Assembly (NCBI GenBank): GCA_004352715.1
Contig: SCFE01000002.1
Location: 448,216-512,215 of the forward strand
Direction: 5' to 3'
From: Hofstenia miamia
Taxonomy: Eukaryota > Xenacoelomorpha > Acoela
DNA length: 64,000 nt
This document shows, piece by piece, positions 12,594 to 24,581 of this stretch. Each line of letters begins with the position of its first letter. The stretch's first letter is position 1. The notes beneath the pieces are model-generated. The model was not told the DNA's origin and ran no database searches. It saw nothing but the letters and a program-made list of their open reading frames with translations. The translations under genes were made by a program, and so were the position numbers.

Positions 12594-14789
12594 CTAGTTT
12601 TGCCCGTTTCTAGCAACTTCTCGGCCTTCAGTTCTTTGAATTTGCTCATAACAAAGGACACATCTTCTTGTTTTTGCAGATTTGTTTTCCACTTTGCATA
12701 TAACATGTGGTGATTGAATTGATGGTTGTATGTGTCTTCGTTCAGGAGATAAACTAAGTCGAGATACAGCAAGATTTTCCCTAAACTCTCTAATTCCAAT
12801 TTTAGAATTTGTTGTTTTCTTATATATTACATAGGCATTCACTACTGATACCCCAAGCAAAAGCTCCATTGCTAACTTTCGATACCATTTCACTCCTTTT
12901 CTGAGCACACAAGCATATGAAGCCATTTGGTCTGAAAGATCAATCCCTGTTTTTCTTTATTATAATCAATAATAGCCGTTGGCTTTCGTTTCCTCAGTAT
13001 TGTCTGAACATTTGAAGTTGAGTTTGTGGCATAAGTTGCAGGTTTGACAGCGATTTCTTCCATTTCTGGCTGGTGTTTAGTTGTCAGCAACCTGACATCT
13101 CGTGTGACTTTCCATTTCAAGACTACAATTCCATGTTGTTCTTCTCTATAAATCATTTCACCTTTCTTCAATTTTTTTTCCAAGACTTCTTTAGGCATAT
13201 CCACTCTGTTGGCTCGAAGTGTACCTACTACGTGGGTTTGCTCTTCCAGAAAAAATCTTGCCATTGCGTAACTTGTGTAAAGGTAATCCACGTACAAAGT
13301 CCTTCCTTTATTTCTAAGCCCAACAGTTAGGTCCTTGCGTACCTTTAGAGCTTGTCCTACTTCTCTTCCTCCTGTTGCAGACTTTCCTCCATAGACTTGT
13401 AAAGACCAACAATATCCTTCTGAAGAGCAGAGCTTAAAANACAAGCATATGAAGCCATTTGGTCTGAAAGAGCAATCCCTGTTTTTCTTTATTATAATCA
13501 ATAATAGCCGTTGGCTTTCGTTTCCTCAGTATTGTCTGAACATTTGAAGTTGAGTTTGTGGCATAAGTTGCAGGTTTGACAGCGATTTCTTCCATTTCTG
13601 GCTGGTGTTTAGTTGTCAGCAACCTGACATCTCGTGTGACTTTCCATTTCAAGACTACAATTCCATGTTGTTCTTCTCTATAAATCATTTCACCTTTCTT
13701 CAATTTTTTTTCCAAGACTTCTTTAGGCATATCCACTCTGTTGGCTCGAAGTGTACCTACTACGTGGGTTTGCTCTTCCAGAAAAAATCTTGCCATTGCG
13801 TAACTTGTGTAAAGGTAATCCACGTACAAAGTCCTTCCTTTATTTCTAAGCCCAACAGTTAGGTCCTTGCGTACCTTTAGAGCTTGTCCTACTTCTCTTC
13901 CTCCTGTTGCAGACTTTCCTCCATAGACTTGTAAAGACCAACAATATCCTTCTGAAGAGCAGAGCTTAAAAACTTTGATTCCATATTTATGAGCTTTTGC
14001 TGGAAGATATTGCCTGAAAACCAATCTTCCTCTCCATGGTACTAAGCTTTCATCAATAACAATACTGTCTTCTGGGGTGTACAGCTTTTGAAATTTGTCT
14101 TGCAATTTATCAATAAGAGGTTGTATTTTTCATAGTCTATCAGTAGGCTCAATCATTTCGTTGTTTGCAAAATGAATATGACGAAGAATTGCCTGAAATC
14201 TGTTCCAGGGCATGGTATTAGAAGCAACTAAATTTTTGTAAAGAGGATTTGTTGACCAATAATTTGCCAGCTTTCCCACCTTTACCAATCCCATTCACAT
14301 AATGAGTCCAAGATATTTTAGAATTTCTTCTTTATCTGTTGGTTTCCACTGATTTGTTGAGGATCGTGTATTTGGCTGGGCAGAGATGCATTGTAAAGCC
14401 TATGTATTTGTTTCATTCACTATCTCAGTAATGACTTCATTATTCACCAAAAGGTTAAATACTTGGGCAGGAGTAATATCAGCTGGTATTGTTCTTCTTA
14501 TGCCGCCATTTCCAGTATAAGCAAAATTTGAAGTTCGATTTTGAAATTCAGTCCAGATAGGTCTGTTTATATTTTCATTTATCCCATCTTGAGCTGTTAC
14601 ATTTTCTTCATCTTCATCAATAGCCATGTCAGCAAGAAGATCCTGAATATCTTGCTCTTCATCATTGTCATCTTCATCCGGACTATAATTGGGATCTATG
14701 TCAGAATCATCACTTATAAAAAGTAAATCTTCTATTTCTTCTTGACCTAGTGATGCTGCCATAAATCTACAAAAAACGGTATTTACCAT
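12594..14789 (-). pseudogene. piggyBac transposase, three internal stops
   Basis: The acidic N-terminal region (DDSDIDPNYSPDEDD) is typical of piggyBac proteins. The DDD catalytic core is recognisable: first Asp in IDESLVPWRGR, second in LYVDYLYTSYAMARFF, and third in KEKQGIALSDQM. THVVGTLRANR matches the family's TxxGTxRxNR motif. Read continuously, the frame meets a TAG near 14397, a TGA near 14298 and a TGA near 14130; otherwise the protein is well preserved, which suggests recent inactivation. The C-terminal Cys-rich domain starts (CVLCYEQ) but is not complete. The block 12909-13439 repeats 13441-13971 across a single N, so the transposase sequence appears partly twice. Confidence 0.88.
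12909..13971. repeat. 531-bp direct duplication across one N (likely assembly artefact)
   Basis: 12909-13439 and 13441-13971 are almost identical (GATCA versus GAGCA near the start) and are separated by one N at 13440. The duplication splits a coding region that reads correctly if one copy is removed. This is the pattern left by joining overlapping contigs or alleles. Confidence 0.85.
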
Positions 14790-14898
14790 TCCAGGAATGC
14801 AAAAACTATATATTTATAGTATAATATAATCGAATATTTTAAAATAAGCTGCTGGTAGATCAAAAGATTTTTTAAAATGTGGCCTGGTAGAGAATGTG

Positions 14899-15239
14899 TT
14901 AATGAATATTTAGAAGCTTTTTAAACTTGCTCACCAACAACCAATCGCATCCGAAAATTTATTAAACATTTAAAAATTAAAAATTAAAACACTAAAGTTC
15001 AATTAAACATTGAATTATGTAGTCTGTCCATATCCTCTTTGCGAGTAGCTTTGTAAGGTTCTTGAAAAAACGCTTCAAAAAGTGTGGGAAGTGACACAGT
15101 TAAGGGAAAACGATAATTTTTCATTTCATCTGCCATAGTTAAGACAAATTAATAATTTGTATCTCATACAAAAAGAAATTCTGATAAATGTAAATTTATA
15201 ATTTAATGGAAATAAAGAGTCTAGTATCCGTGTCATAAG
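14899..15239. other. Spacer between piggyBac and the RLE LINE
   Basis: AT-rich with no supported coding sequence. It probably includes the 3' end of the LINE on the minus strand, but no poly(A) or tandem tail marks the boundary. Confidence 0.4.
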
Positions 15240-15280
15240 TCGGGCTTTAAAGTCAAATGGCCAGCATTGCTTATATAATC

Positions 15281-16634
15281 CTAGTTTCGGTATACACGGC
15301 AGCAATAGAGTTTTCTATTGGAATGCTTTTTTTGAGCGCTCTCGAACCACGCAGACACAATATTGTGCTTCTCAGAAGCGCAAAACTGATTTCGGTCCTG
15401 AGATGCCTGATTACATCTGAGTAGGCCTCTTTCCTCTTCTCTACTAATTTCAGAGCAATTTTGCTTGATGGTCTTATGAGTTGACCGGCTACATCCTCCA
15501 GTCGTCATAAAAATCAGTGCAGTGAAGGAGCTGTGCTCAATGTTGACGATTCATGTTTGGACTTCTTGAGCCCCTCGTGATACCCATATGCATTTTTTAT
15601 CATTTTCGTTCAACTCTTCAAGAGGGGGTTGAAAATCTTTACATCAAAGAATGTTCTTTTGAAAGGCGTTCCCCAAAGACAATTTGCCTCAATGTCTAGC
15701 TGAGTTTCTTCGTCTGTTGAGGCTGCAAGTTTTGAGAATCATAAATCATCAACCGGTTGAAGTTAAGGTTAAACTTGAACATCATGGCATATATCTTTTA
15801 AGAAATGTGCAAAAGTGTCACGAATTTTATTATGTCGAATGATGGTGCATCCGCCTTTTGCACAGTGAAGAGCATGGATGACTGTGAACTCCTGTCCACA
15901 AGGGCAGAATTGGGGCATTTTTAGCGGATCCCATCCATATCTAAGCGATATGCCGTCTAGAAAATCTCGCTTACTTAAATGATAATTGTATCATTTGAGG
16001 GGAAGGGCATTTAACCACATGGATGATCTTTTTTCTTTGGCGAGCCGGACCGAGTATTGCTGCTCGCTGTCTAAGGCATATAGGACGTCATTTGCCTTTT
16101 GCTGCAATGATGTTACTGATACTTTCCAGTCTCGTTACAGTTTTCATATTCGTTCTCATAGTCTGACGGTGATTTGATGTTCAGGCCGCCCATTCGGACC
16201 GGCAAAGAGAATAGTTCTCTATGTCATTGAGCTTTTCACTGAAATGCTTTTTCATTACAAAACGAGTTGCAATATTCTGTATTTCCGATTACAGAGCTGA
16301 GAACTCTTGTACCAAGGGTAATTTTCACATTAGTCGATTCGAATAATGTATAGGCCTCTTCTTTCATATTTTGGTTTACTATCATCTAACATATTGATGG
16401 ATTTACAAAGTAGCCATACACAACTCATGGAGAGAACCAATGATGTTTCCATCATCGGCCTATCATTTATTTGATATATTAGGCCTTTTGATGGAGTAGA
16501 TCAATTGCAGAGTTGCAATCCCGTACATTAGCATAGCAAGGAGGTCATCTTGTGTAGTACCTTCTAAGGACCACAAGGTTGAGTTATTCATATATAGTTG
16601 TAATGGATTGGTGTATGAGTTGTAGAGTGCTTGG
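15281..16634 (-). pseudogene. LINE C-terminal half: RT palm end, CCHC-like knuckle, RLE endonuclease
   Basis: Several frames are needed. The RT motif EGTTQDDLLAM (usually EGTTQGDPLAM) lies at about 16540-16570. The catalytic YADD survives only as ADDGNIIGS near 16435-16459, because the Tyr codon is now TAG (16460-16462). Next come MGGLNIKSPSDYENEY (about 16190), then the knuckle with CPCGQEFTVIHALHCAKGG followed by RHNKIRD, a CX1C...HX4C arrangement found C-terminal to RT in RLE-type elements. The endonuclease block LDIEANCLWG ... FFDVKIFNP has the spaced acidic D ... DVK expected of PD-(D/E)XK nucleases. The tail GGCSRSTHKTIKQ matches the family's end region. Confidence 0.8.
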
Positions 16635-17594
16635 CTAACACCTCTTAATGTTTTCTAGGGCTAATTCACGATTCAGCAAGTTAAAGGCATTGGTGGCATC
16701 AATCAGAAGTATTCCATGGCTCTCCATTTTGTTGAATTGAGCTCTTAGGAAGTGAATAGCATACTCTATTCCAGATTTCTGACCCATGCATAGTTGGGTT
16801 GTTCCACCCAATTCCTTAAGATCGGCAGAGACGCATTTAACAATACATCTTCCAATTATCCTCCTCAGAACTTCGCCTACACCAATGGGCCGGACGCCAG
16901 GGCATTTATTCAGGCGGATCAGTCGATAGGCGTTATATATTTGGATGTTCCCACTACCCAAAGGTTGGGTCGCGATCTTTCTCGCTATTTTAGATATTGC
17001 TCTACAGAGGTCAAATGATGTTTGTTCGTGAGAAGTCAATAGCCGCCTGCCGCAATTTCCATCCAGTCCTGAGGATCCATGACTTCCATGCGTTCTTAGA
17101 GCCGACTTTCGGACTGCTTTAGTATTTATTTCATTAAAAATAGATATGTACACAGGTCCAGGCTCTTTATTTACGATGTATTTTTTGTCCACAGGCCTAT
17201 TGGTTGGATGCTTTTCCTTCAGAATTTCGAGGACATTTATGTTTCCAATTGTAACTTTTAGGTTCAGATCCCCACCTTTGAATCCTTCTTCAAGTATTCT
17301 TATTGAGTTGATTATCTTGCCCTCCGTCATGTTTTTGTTGAATTCGTTGATCCCTTTACGCGTTCTGGATGATACTTTCGGTAGTCTGTTCTGCAAAGCT
17401 TTGGCTTCCTTGAAGAGAGCATTAAAATCGCTTGCTTCCCAATGATCCAGCCTGCGCTGCAGTGTGGCATTCATGGACTCGTCTTGACATTTGGTGGCAC
17501 ATTCCAGGACTAGATGTGGGAGAACCATTGCTTTCAAAAAAGCATTCTCGTTATTCAGATTGCTAAGTGCAAGTGGCTCCAGACATATCCCCAT
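16635..17594 (-). pseudogene. LINE reverse transcriptase, N-terminal part
   Basis: An open frame of 319 codons. It carries the conserved RT block GVRPIGVGEVLRRIIG (finger, motif 1-2 region) and motif A as LIDATNAFNLLNRE, where the first catalytic Asp is present. The upstream part (LPHLVLECATKCQDES, then a lysine/asparagine-rich stretch) corresponds to the usual RT N-terminal extension. It ends at a TAG just after the motif A helix; the frame continues shifted below 16634. This long open stretch shows the copy is not very old despite its stops. Confidence 0.85.
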
Positions 17595-18680
17595 GTTTCC
17601 ACGAAGCGGTTTCCTTGTTTCTTCTTGTATATTATGTAGAATCGGGGTCTCCAGTGTACAATTGTAGAGTCACTCGTGTCCCCTTTTTCGATTTTATTCT
17701 TATAATTATTCAGGCACTCAGAAATTAGAGTTACGTTACTGTAACGTCATGATTTTGTGATTTGTTGCTATCAATTTGTATCGATTTCTTTTAAATCAAT
17801 TTGTCTATTTTTTAGTGCAGTTATTCAATCAATTTATTATTTGTCCCCTCGATCTAAACCTACGTGTAATTGCTCGTTTAATTTTGCGAGGGAACTCATG
17901 TGCAAGTTGTAAACATTAAGCAGGTAATAATTTATGATACTTGTAATAGATACTTGAGCAACTTGTAGCGAACGCACAATATAATTCGTCTTACTCCAAT
18001 TGTGTTTGATCTTCTTCAATCTATTTATATTCTAACCCCTTTTCATGGATTTTAGTTTGATAATTTCTGCTTAAGATCCGGCGACAATTTGGGAGGAAAC
18101 TGCATTGGGTCTAGGGTGACAAATAGCTCCTTAATGGTGACAGCCGAAATCGTAGTCGCTTTAGTCACTTCGTACATGCACTTAACAACAACCCACTGTA
18201 AATATACTATACCGTTGGCAAACGTGAATGCACAATAATAATGTGCCTTTTGTTTTATTATTTATCTACATGAGTGAGATAATAGAACTCTGAGGTAAAT
18301 TGTTTATTGAGCTAGAACTTAATGATTGAGACACACAAATAGCACTTTGGCAAGTGAGGAGGGCTTCATGGAGATGGCTTCGGCGTGATGCCGTGTGAAT
18401 TGGTCACTGCTGGAAATATATTCTTAGTCATAGTTTCTGTTTTTCTCTACTGAAATCGGTGAACCACCAATGTACTTTCTTTTGCTAGAATGCGAGTCGC
18501 TCTCTGCGATGGTAACTCTCTGCAACTTTCGATATTAATTCTTGAGTTTCTCAGTACTGCTGGAGCAGGACGAACACACCCGCGATTCTACACAATTGCT
18601 TCGTATATTGTCTAAAGCTTGCACTGCTCTGAGGTAACTTGTTTGCCTGAAGAGGTTCCATCAGTTTCCCGATGGGCAGC

Positions 18681-18932
18681 TTATCCAGATAAAGTTACCC
18701 GACTCCCATCCACACCGGAAATTGCACTACCTGGTCCATTTAATGGGATGTGACTCTTAGTGTGCAATGGGTGGTAGCAATTTACGCATTGATAGGATAT
18801 TTTGGATTTCAGTACTTTTATTGACAGATTTGTGCATTTTCTATGGGTCAATTCTTGACATTTGGTACATTGTATGGAGTAGCTGTTTCGCCCTAATTTC
18901 ACCTCGCACACGTTGCATGTCCATTCCATCAT
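18681..18932 (-). pseudogene. LINE N-terminal PHD-like zinc finger
   Basis: The fragment starts at an ATG and carries CNVCEVKLG, then CTKCQELTHRKC, then CVNC: a C2...C2-H-C...C2 spacing like a PHD finger. N-terminal zinc fingers of this type are common in non-LTR elements. The frame stops at 18681. The interval 17595-18680 upstream of the RT holds only broken frames, presumably the rest of the same protein. Confidence 0.65.
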
Positions 18933-18940
18933 TTAAAATA

Positions 18941-21579
18941 ATTATTCTGTGTAAACAATAATCGCATTAAACAAAAATTATTTCAGCAACGATCTGATCA
19001 TCAACTGCATCATTAGCTTCATAACAGCGAAAACATGCGTTTATGTGCATAAACACGTCCTTACCATAATTTGAGGACTTAATCTAGAAATTCTTGGCAT
19101 TTCTACATAACAAAAACAGACTCTGCGTCATTTCTTTACATTAAAATGATGGCACACCATACGTTTTTCAATTTCCTCCATGGTCAGCTCATTGGGGTCT
19201 ACAGAACGATCACTACCAGAAACACACAGTTGTCAGACGCTCATTTATTTTGTCAGCAAATGCATCACCACGTGAAGCAAGAAACAAACAAGATTGTTAT
19301 CCACCCGTTTTGATAAAAATAACTGCATTGAATCGTGCAATGGTACGCGTCAAATACTGTAGATATTTTAAAACAGATGTAGCTTCAGCCGACCCTGCGT
19401 TATCAATTTCTAACTTCAAAATAGCATTTTTAAAACAATTTAAGCATTTGACTAAATTTGGCAGACTTAATATTGATATTGAAAACTTGCAAAAACTAAT
19501 AATATATATTGATATTGAAAAATATTGAAAACCCTGGTTTAACTTGTGCACTAAACAGTATTACTAATTTTATACACAAACAGTTTGCCAAACTATTATC
19601 ATGTTCGATAGCGTTTTATCAATTTTAAGATTCCCAATAAAAATATTGCTAATATACCAACCCTAAATTTGCATTGCAAACTTCTGCAAGATTTAAATTA
19701 AGTTTAACTCTTAAAATAATGACGTCATTTAGTTAATTTCAAATGTAAAATATCCATGGATATTTACGGAAACATTTTCATTTATCGTAATTTAGTTATA
19801 TTTGCAACACTTTGCACTTAATAATATTGTATTCTGGCTCTACAGTAATTATATTGTCAATTATACAGTTAATATTAATACTTGCAGATATTTTATTAAT
19901 TTCCTTTTCTAGTGACTATGAACAGTTTTACAATAGATAATTTTTGAAATTTCACTTGTGCTAAGTTAGTTACACTTAATTATTTTTCTTTTTTTATTTA
20001 TTGCTTTGCTATATTAAGTCAGCATTCTTGACTTGCGGTTCCAGGGAGGTTTGCGATCGCCCCCTCTAAAATAATTATTAATTTCGAACAATATAATTGT
20101 TTTGTTGAGCTGCAAAAATGTAACTGAAAACTCAACCCTTCTAAAATTTTCTGTATCCGCTAGTGGCAATTTTAGTATTTTTTTTGGGTTGTTGAAAATT
20201 TACTAACAATATTATGTAACTATAGATTTAATAAAAAAGACATCATCATTAATTATTGATCAATACTTAAATGAATACATACACTTAAGCATTTATGGAT
20301 CTGGTTTCCAATCGTACACGCTGAGCATGCGAAGAAGTAAATTTTGCTTTGAAATTAGTAAAGAATAAAGAAATTACTAACTCAATTGAAAGTTACATAT
20401 ATTAATATGCTTGATATGATTCTAAAATTTTTCGCTTCTTTTGAAAATTTTATTTGTTGGAATTATAAATACATAAGTCTACGTAATTGTATTTTTAGGT
20501 TTTTAATAATATAGAACTGTGTTTTAATTGTATTTTCCTTTTATATATTGCTAATTGACTTATTATTCTAAATTGGTGTTCATTATTTTTGCGTGTTATG
20601 CGTGCTTTGCATGTATCCTATTATATACATTAAACGACTATTTTGCTCTTTACAAATGCAACAGGAGTATTTTTATATTGAAGCATATTTTGCAACAAAG
20701 CCTCTTGTGAAATCATCAAAAAAATGTAATTACATTATTGAAGATAACCTCATTTTCACATACTCTTCGGTATTCTTTCATATTTCATTTTCTCTCTAAG
20801 GTATCTAAGGAATGTATTACGGTCGGAATCCTGCTGAATTTCTAAATGTTGAAACCGTTGAAATTGGGCATATCGATTATGTAGTTTTTGCATAATTTTT
20901 GCAAATGAGAATTCAAAATGGCCGTCAAATGAAAATTGAATGATTATCAGAATTCTTCCAACAACTTTCTCAAGCTTTCACAGATCAAAATGAATAAGTA
21001 AACTAGCAATTCTAACTTTTGATTTTTTAATTTAGCATAATTTAATAATACAGTATGGACTATTTTAAACATTCCAACAATTTTCTTCTGGAATTTTCAG
21101 AGATTGAAGAGCAAACATGAAAGGTGAGCATCTAGTGAGCTATAAATCCAAATTTCAGGAAGCTAGAATTAGAAATGGCAAAGTTTTTTTAATTTGAAGT
21201 TAGAAATATAGGTGTTTACACAACTTTAAAAATATACTGAAGAAAGGTAAAAAATTTTTGATTTTTTCCTATGAAAATATGCAGATTTTTTTATTTGATA
21301 TAGTCGCTTAAGTTAACAAAAATTGGTCAAGTATAAAACGTGAAAATTTTTATCAATTCTTGATCCTCCGGAGGGCATTTTTAAGATCATTATCTGCATT
21401 GTTTAAGGTTGTGCTAGGGAATTTTCGAGGGACGTGAATTTTTTAGAAGCCATTTATTGCCTTTTAAGGCATAGATATAAAAGATTTAACCTCAGATTTA
21501 GATTCTGCAGTTTTCAAACCCGTCAAATCACACAAAACACAAAGCTTGAGAAAATAGCAAATCATGTGTGATTCTCACA
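18941..21579. other. Non-coding interval
   Basis: No supported gene. 19000-19250 has a broken minus-strand frame with NELTMEEIEKRM that I cannot place. 19470-19530 holds TATTGA-type short repeats. 20000-21580 is AT-rich with no recognisable feature. Confidence 0.45.
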
Positions 21580-22520
21580 ATCTAGCTACCCTACAGAAGT
21601 GTTTCAGAATATCCGTTATAATAGGACTAACCTTCGAGGTGAATTCTTTGAGCAGCCAGTAAGTCAATGCATCAAATCCGGTTGATGTTTCATTCAGGTC
21701 TTTTAAAGGTGTTATAAATCTCGCATTGAAAATATAATCATAACGGTAGCTATTCTGGTTTCATATAATTCACTTCAGTATTGATTAAACAAAATAATTA
21801 TGTTGTTGATTTACCGTAAAAGATACATCTTTGGCATAATTTGATCCCAGTATATTTTCGGCCCAGCGCTACTTTCATTAAGTGCTTGGGTCATTATTTT
21901 TCTATCATCAGCTCTATTTTCTTATGCAGAAACCTATTCAGTTAGTAAGACCGTTTTCTCAGCACTTGTTTAATCAAAGAAGTATAGTAAGGATCTCTAT
22001 CTGAAATTCGCACTTTCCGAATTGGCATACAATCTCTTACAATATTAGTGATTTGTAAATAACTATTCCAATCTTGAAATTATGCCCATTTTGATCGCCT
22101 ATTATTAGGCTTCCTATTGAGATTGCTCAAACAACGAAAGACAGAGCTGGAAATCGTTTCAAAAACATTTCACTCGTTGTAATCAGGGTTCAGAGGTTAT
22201 AGAAGTTCACTTTTTTAAAAGCTTTTGTTATGAAAAAGCATTTTATACTACATTTTCGATTCCATAATACTCTTCAAGTAAACAAACTCTCGAACATCAA
22301 TATGCCACCACCATTCTTAGAAACTGTGTAGCGTCTGGAAGGAATAACAATAAATTGCGATTCTTTTAGCCAAGCTTCATTTAGAGTCATACAGGGAATT
22401 AGATTTACGTAGTCTGCTCTTAAATTGAATATGGCAATGGATCTTGCAATGCATTTAAAATTACAAATAATGAACGGGAGAATGCTGAATTTGCCTAGTT
22501 AAACCAAATTGTTATGGAAG
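21580..22520 (-). pseudogene. Remnant of an APE-type LINE (endonuclease and RT pieces)
   Basis: On the minus strand, 22500-22250 reads through TLNEAWLKESQFIVIP and then SKNGGGILMF. This matches the LTETWL ... IPGY ... GGG landmark of the apurinic endonuclease domain of CR1/jockey-like LINEs. Further along, 21730-21590 reads LKDLNETSTGFDALTYWLLK followed by SPIITDIL, matching the start of the RT domain (LxxLNxxKAxGPDxIxxxxLK). Many stops and frameshifts separate them. This is a different class from the RLE element at 15-19 kb. Confidence 0.6.
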
Positions 22521-23006
22521 AGCGGTAAGGTTATTTACATTCAATTCCTTCCTGTCTGTTCGATTTTTAATCATCCACATTCGTTTAGTAAGTAACCGCT
22601 TATGAATTACCTGCTCGTCTCACGTAAATTTCTTTGAGAGCAACATACTTTCTCATAATTCTTATGTATGTCAAATTTCACTATCATACTTCTGGGTCGA
22701 TACTTCCATTTCCAGGATCAGTTCTTTGCTTGATCATGACTCCAACTTTTGCAACGGAAATCAATGTGGCAAATTTCGCTTAAAATTTCCAAATGAATAG
22801 TTATTCTGAATGCTTAATTATTTAACTAATCATACTAGAATTTAGAAAAGACAAATGTTGTCTGGTTTTTTAATGGATTATTTATTAAATAACAATTATA
22901 GTCTACTATTTTCGTAGGGGCGCGTTCTCATTTCGATTGGATCTGACATGTATTACCCATTTCGAGTAGTTTTGGATTTTGAACTCCAAACCAGCAATGA
23001 ATTTGA
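22521..23006. other. Spacer between LINE remnant and gypsy element
   Basis: AT-rich. A degraded continuation of the LINE may extend into it. Nothing else recognised. Confidence 0.4.
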
Positions 23007-23141
23007 TGTGCTTTATAAAAGCCATTTAAGATAAGATGCACGTTTATTCATATCAAGCAAAATTAACAATAATAATATTACGTGGAAAAACATGCACACA
23101 ATTTAACAAAATACATGTAGATGATATAATCATATGCGACA
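23007..23141 (-). repeat. gypsy 3' LTR (135 bp)
   Basis: Starts TGTCGCATATG on the minus strand and ends with CA at 23007-23008. It is directly preceded by the polypurine tract (TCCCCCTTC on plus, 23142-23150). Compared with the other LTR it has about 28 extra bases in the middle plus scattered mismatches, so the element is not a fresh insertion. Part of it recurs at 23220-23263 because of the gap-side duplication. Confidence 0.85.
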
Positions 23142-23198
23142 TCCCCCTTCAAATTAAAGTTTAAGTTTGTAAAGAATCAGTCCTGAAGTCCTCAATTG

Positions 23199-23219
23199 NN
23201 NNNNNNNNNNNNNNNNNNN
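23199..23219. other. Assembly gap, 21 N, with flanking duplication
   Basis: 23098-23198 and 23220-23320 are the same sequence on either side of the Ns. The likely explanation is two overlapping contig ends left unmerged, not a real tandem repeat. Confidence 0.85.
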
Positions 23220-23276
23220 CACAATTTAACAAAATACATGTAGATGATATAATCATATGCGACATCCCCCTTCAAA

Positions 23277-24581
23277 TTAAAGTTTAAGTTTGTAAAGAAT
23301 CAGTCCTGAAGTCCTCAATTGGGTTACACTATAGTTATGTTGAAGGGCAGGGTTTCTTCGATCACGGAGAAAGTATCGACCACAGAGACTTGGAGAATTT
23401 GCTTCAGGAGAAACTTCTTCTATTAATTCAGTATCGCTGTCTTGGTCGAAATCACTGTCTTCATCTTCGTTATTTTTGGGGTAACACATTTGTTTATCTA
23501 TTTCGCTTACATGTTTAAATTGATTATTAGAAGCAATTATAGGCTTATTATTCTGTTGCCTCAACAAGACGGTGTTCCGACCAATTGGAGAGATGTATTT
23601 GCTGGAAAGTTGTATCGATATATAACATTATCTTCCGGTTTCATATATTTGCAAGCTTCGTTGATTACTGGAAATCTTATTGATCGTCCAAAAACTAGCT
23701 CGGAGGGACTACATGAGCGGGATCCTCCTTTTGATGCACGCAATGTCAATAGAATGCGTTGAATATAGTCAACCATGAATCCCAGATGTGGTCTCAAAAT
23801 TGCAATGGCTCGTTTAATTGTTTGTACCATCCTCTCTGCTAGACCATTTGAGTTTTGGTGGTGCGGAGGAGAGTACTCGTGTTCACATCCAATTCCCAAA
23901 AGCCATTGTTTAAACTGTATACTGCGCAGCTCCGGGGCATTATCAGATACTAACACTTGCGGAACACCAAAATTGCAAAAGATCTTAAGTTTTGAATAAT
24001 ACACCCCGGACTTTTTTTATACAGTTATCTCTAAGAGTTGCAGGGATAATGTATTTTTCGTCTTTTATTAGGCAACCACTATTTTCGCGAGAGATTTTCT
24101 TAAACGGTTGCTCAGCTTGGGAGCATCTAGACCACGAATTTTTCCAAAGGCACAAAATAATGCGTTGAAGTATGGGATCAAGTTTGGTTTCCAGACGTAT
24201 ATCACTCACGTCGGTTATATTGCAAAAATATGTTGGCTCGTCTTGTTCACTACTCATGTTTTTTTCGATTCGACTCAAGCAATCTGCATGTCTTAGTTCG
24301 TGTGACATTGAATATTTAACTGTGTAATCAAAGTCCATAAGCTTTATCGGCCATCTTATCAACCGTGCCAACGTATTTTCATTAAGTTTGTTGTTAGGAT
24401 CCAGGATAAATTCGAGTGGCCGATGATCTGTAATAATAGTAAAGCATCTGCCCACAAGGAACTGTCGAAGTTTTTCAGTAGCCCAAAATATGTCGAGGGC
24501 CTCCTCTATCTGAGCGTAGTTCCTTTCACATGTTGATAACGTCCGCGAGAGAAAATACACAGCATGATCACCTTGAGTCAA
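23277..24581 (-). pseudogene. gypsy RNase H and integrase, with junction deletion
   Basis: Frame 24581-23985 is RNase H: VYFLSRTLSTCERNYAQIEE, then ITDHRPLEF and the HADCLSR end. Frame 24004-23561 is the integrase core from the second catalytic Asp (VLVSDNAPELRS) through the Glu block (PHHQNSNGLAERMVQTIK). The HHCC zinc finger and the first catalytic Asp are absent: the spacer after KDEKYIIPATLRDN jumps straight to the core, so about a hundred residues have been deleted. The tail 23567-23277 is acidic and carries RYFLRDRRNP, common at the end of gypsy Pol. Confidence 0.85.

Larger units (their letters stand above)
12271..14898 (-). mobile_element. piggyBac transposon with TTAA duplication
   Basis: TTAA flanks both ends (12267-12270, 14899-14902). 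The 14-bp terminal inverted repeats are CACATTCTCTACCA on the left and its reverse complement TGGTAGAGAATGTG on the right. The left subterminal region carries three GTCACTCA copies (12286, 12329, 12364), the first forming a near-palindrome with TGAGTGAC. The transposase runs on the minus strand from about 14762 to about 12597. The 2628-bp length includes a 531-bp duplication at a single-N junction, so the real element is probably about 2.1 kb. Confidence 0.92.
15240..18940 (-). mobile_element. Decayed non-LTR retrotransposon with restriction-like endonuclease
   Basis: On the minus strand the order is: PHD-like zinc finger (18932-18840), linker, reverse transcriptase (17594 to about 16240), Cys-His knuckle (about 15930-15790), PD-(D/E)XK-type endonuclease (about 15700-15620), and a C-terminal tail (15508-15281). 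This is the order seen in LINEs that carry a restriction-like endonuclease (R2/NeSL/CRE-type superfamily) rather than an APE endonuclease. Frameshifts and stops separate the segments. Both outer boundaries are approximate: no target duplication or tail was found. Confidence 0.85.

Noticed and set aside
13073-13862. Plus-strand open frames of 85 codons that occur twice
   Set aside because: They are antisense shadows of the piggyBac transposase, duplicated by the single-N junction.
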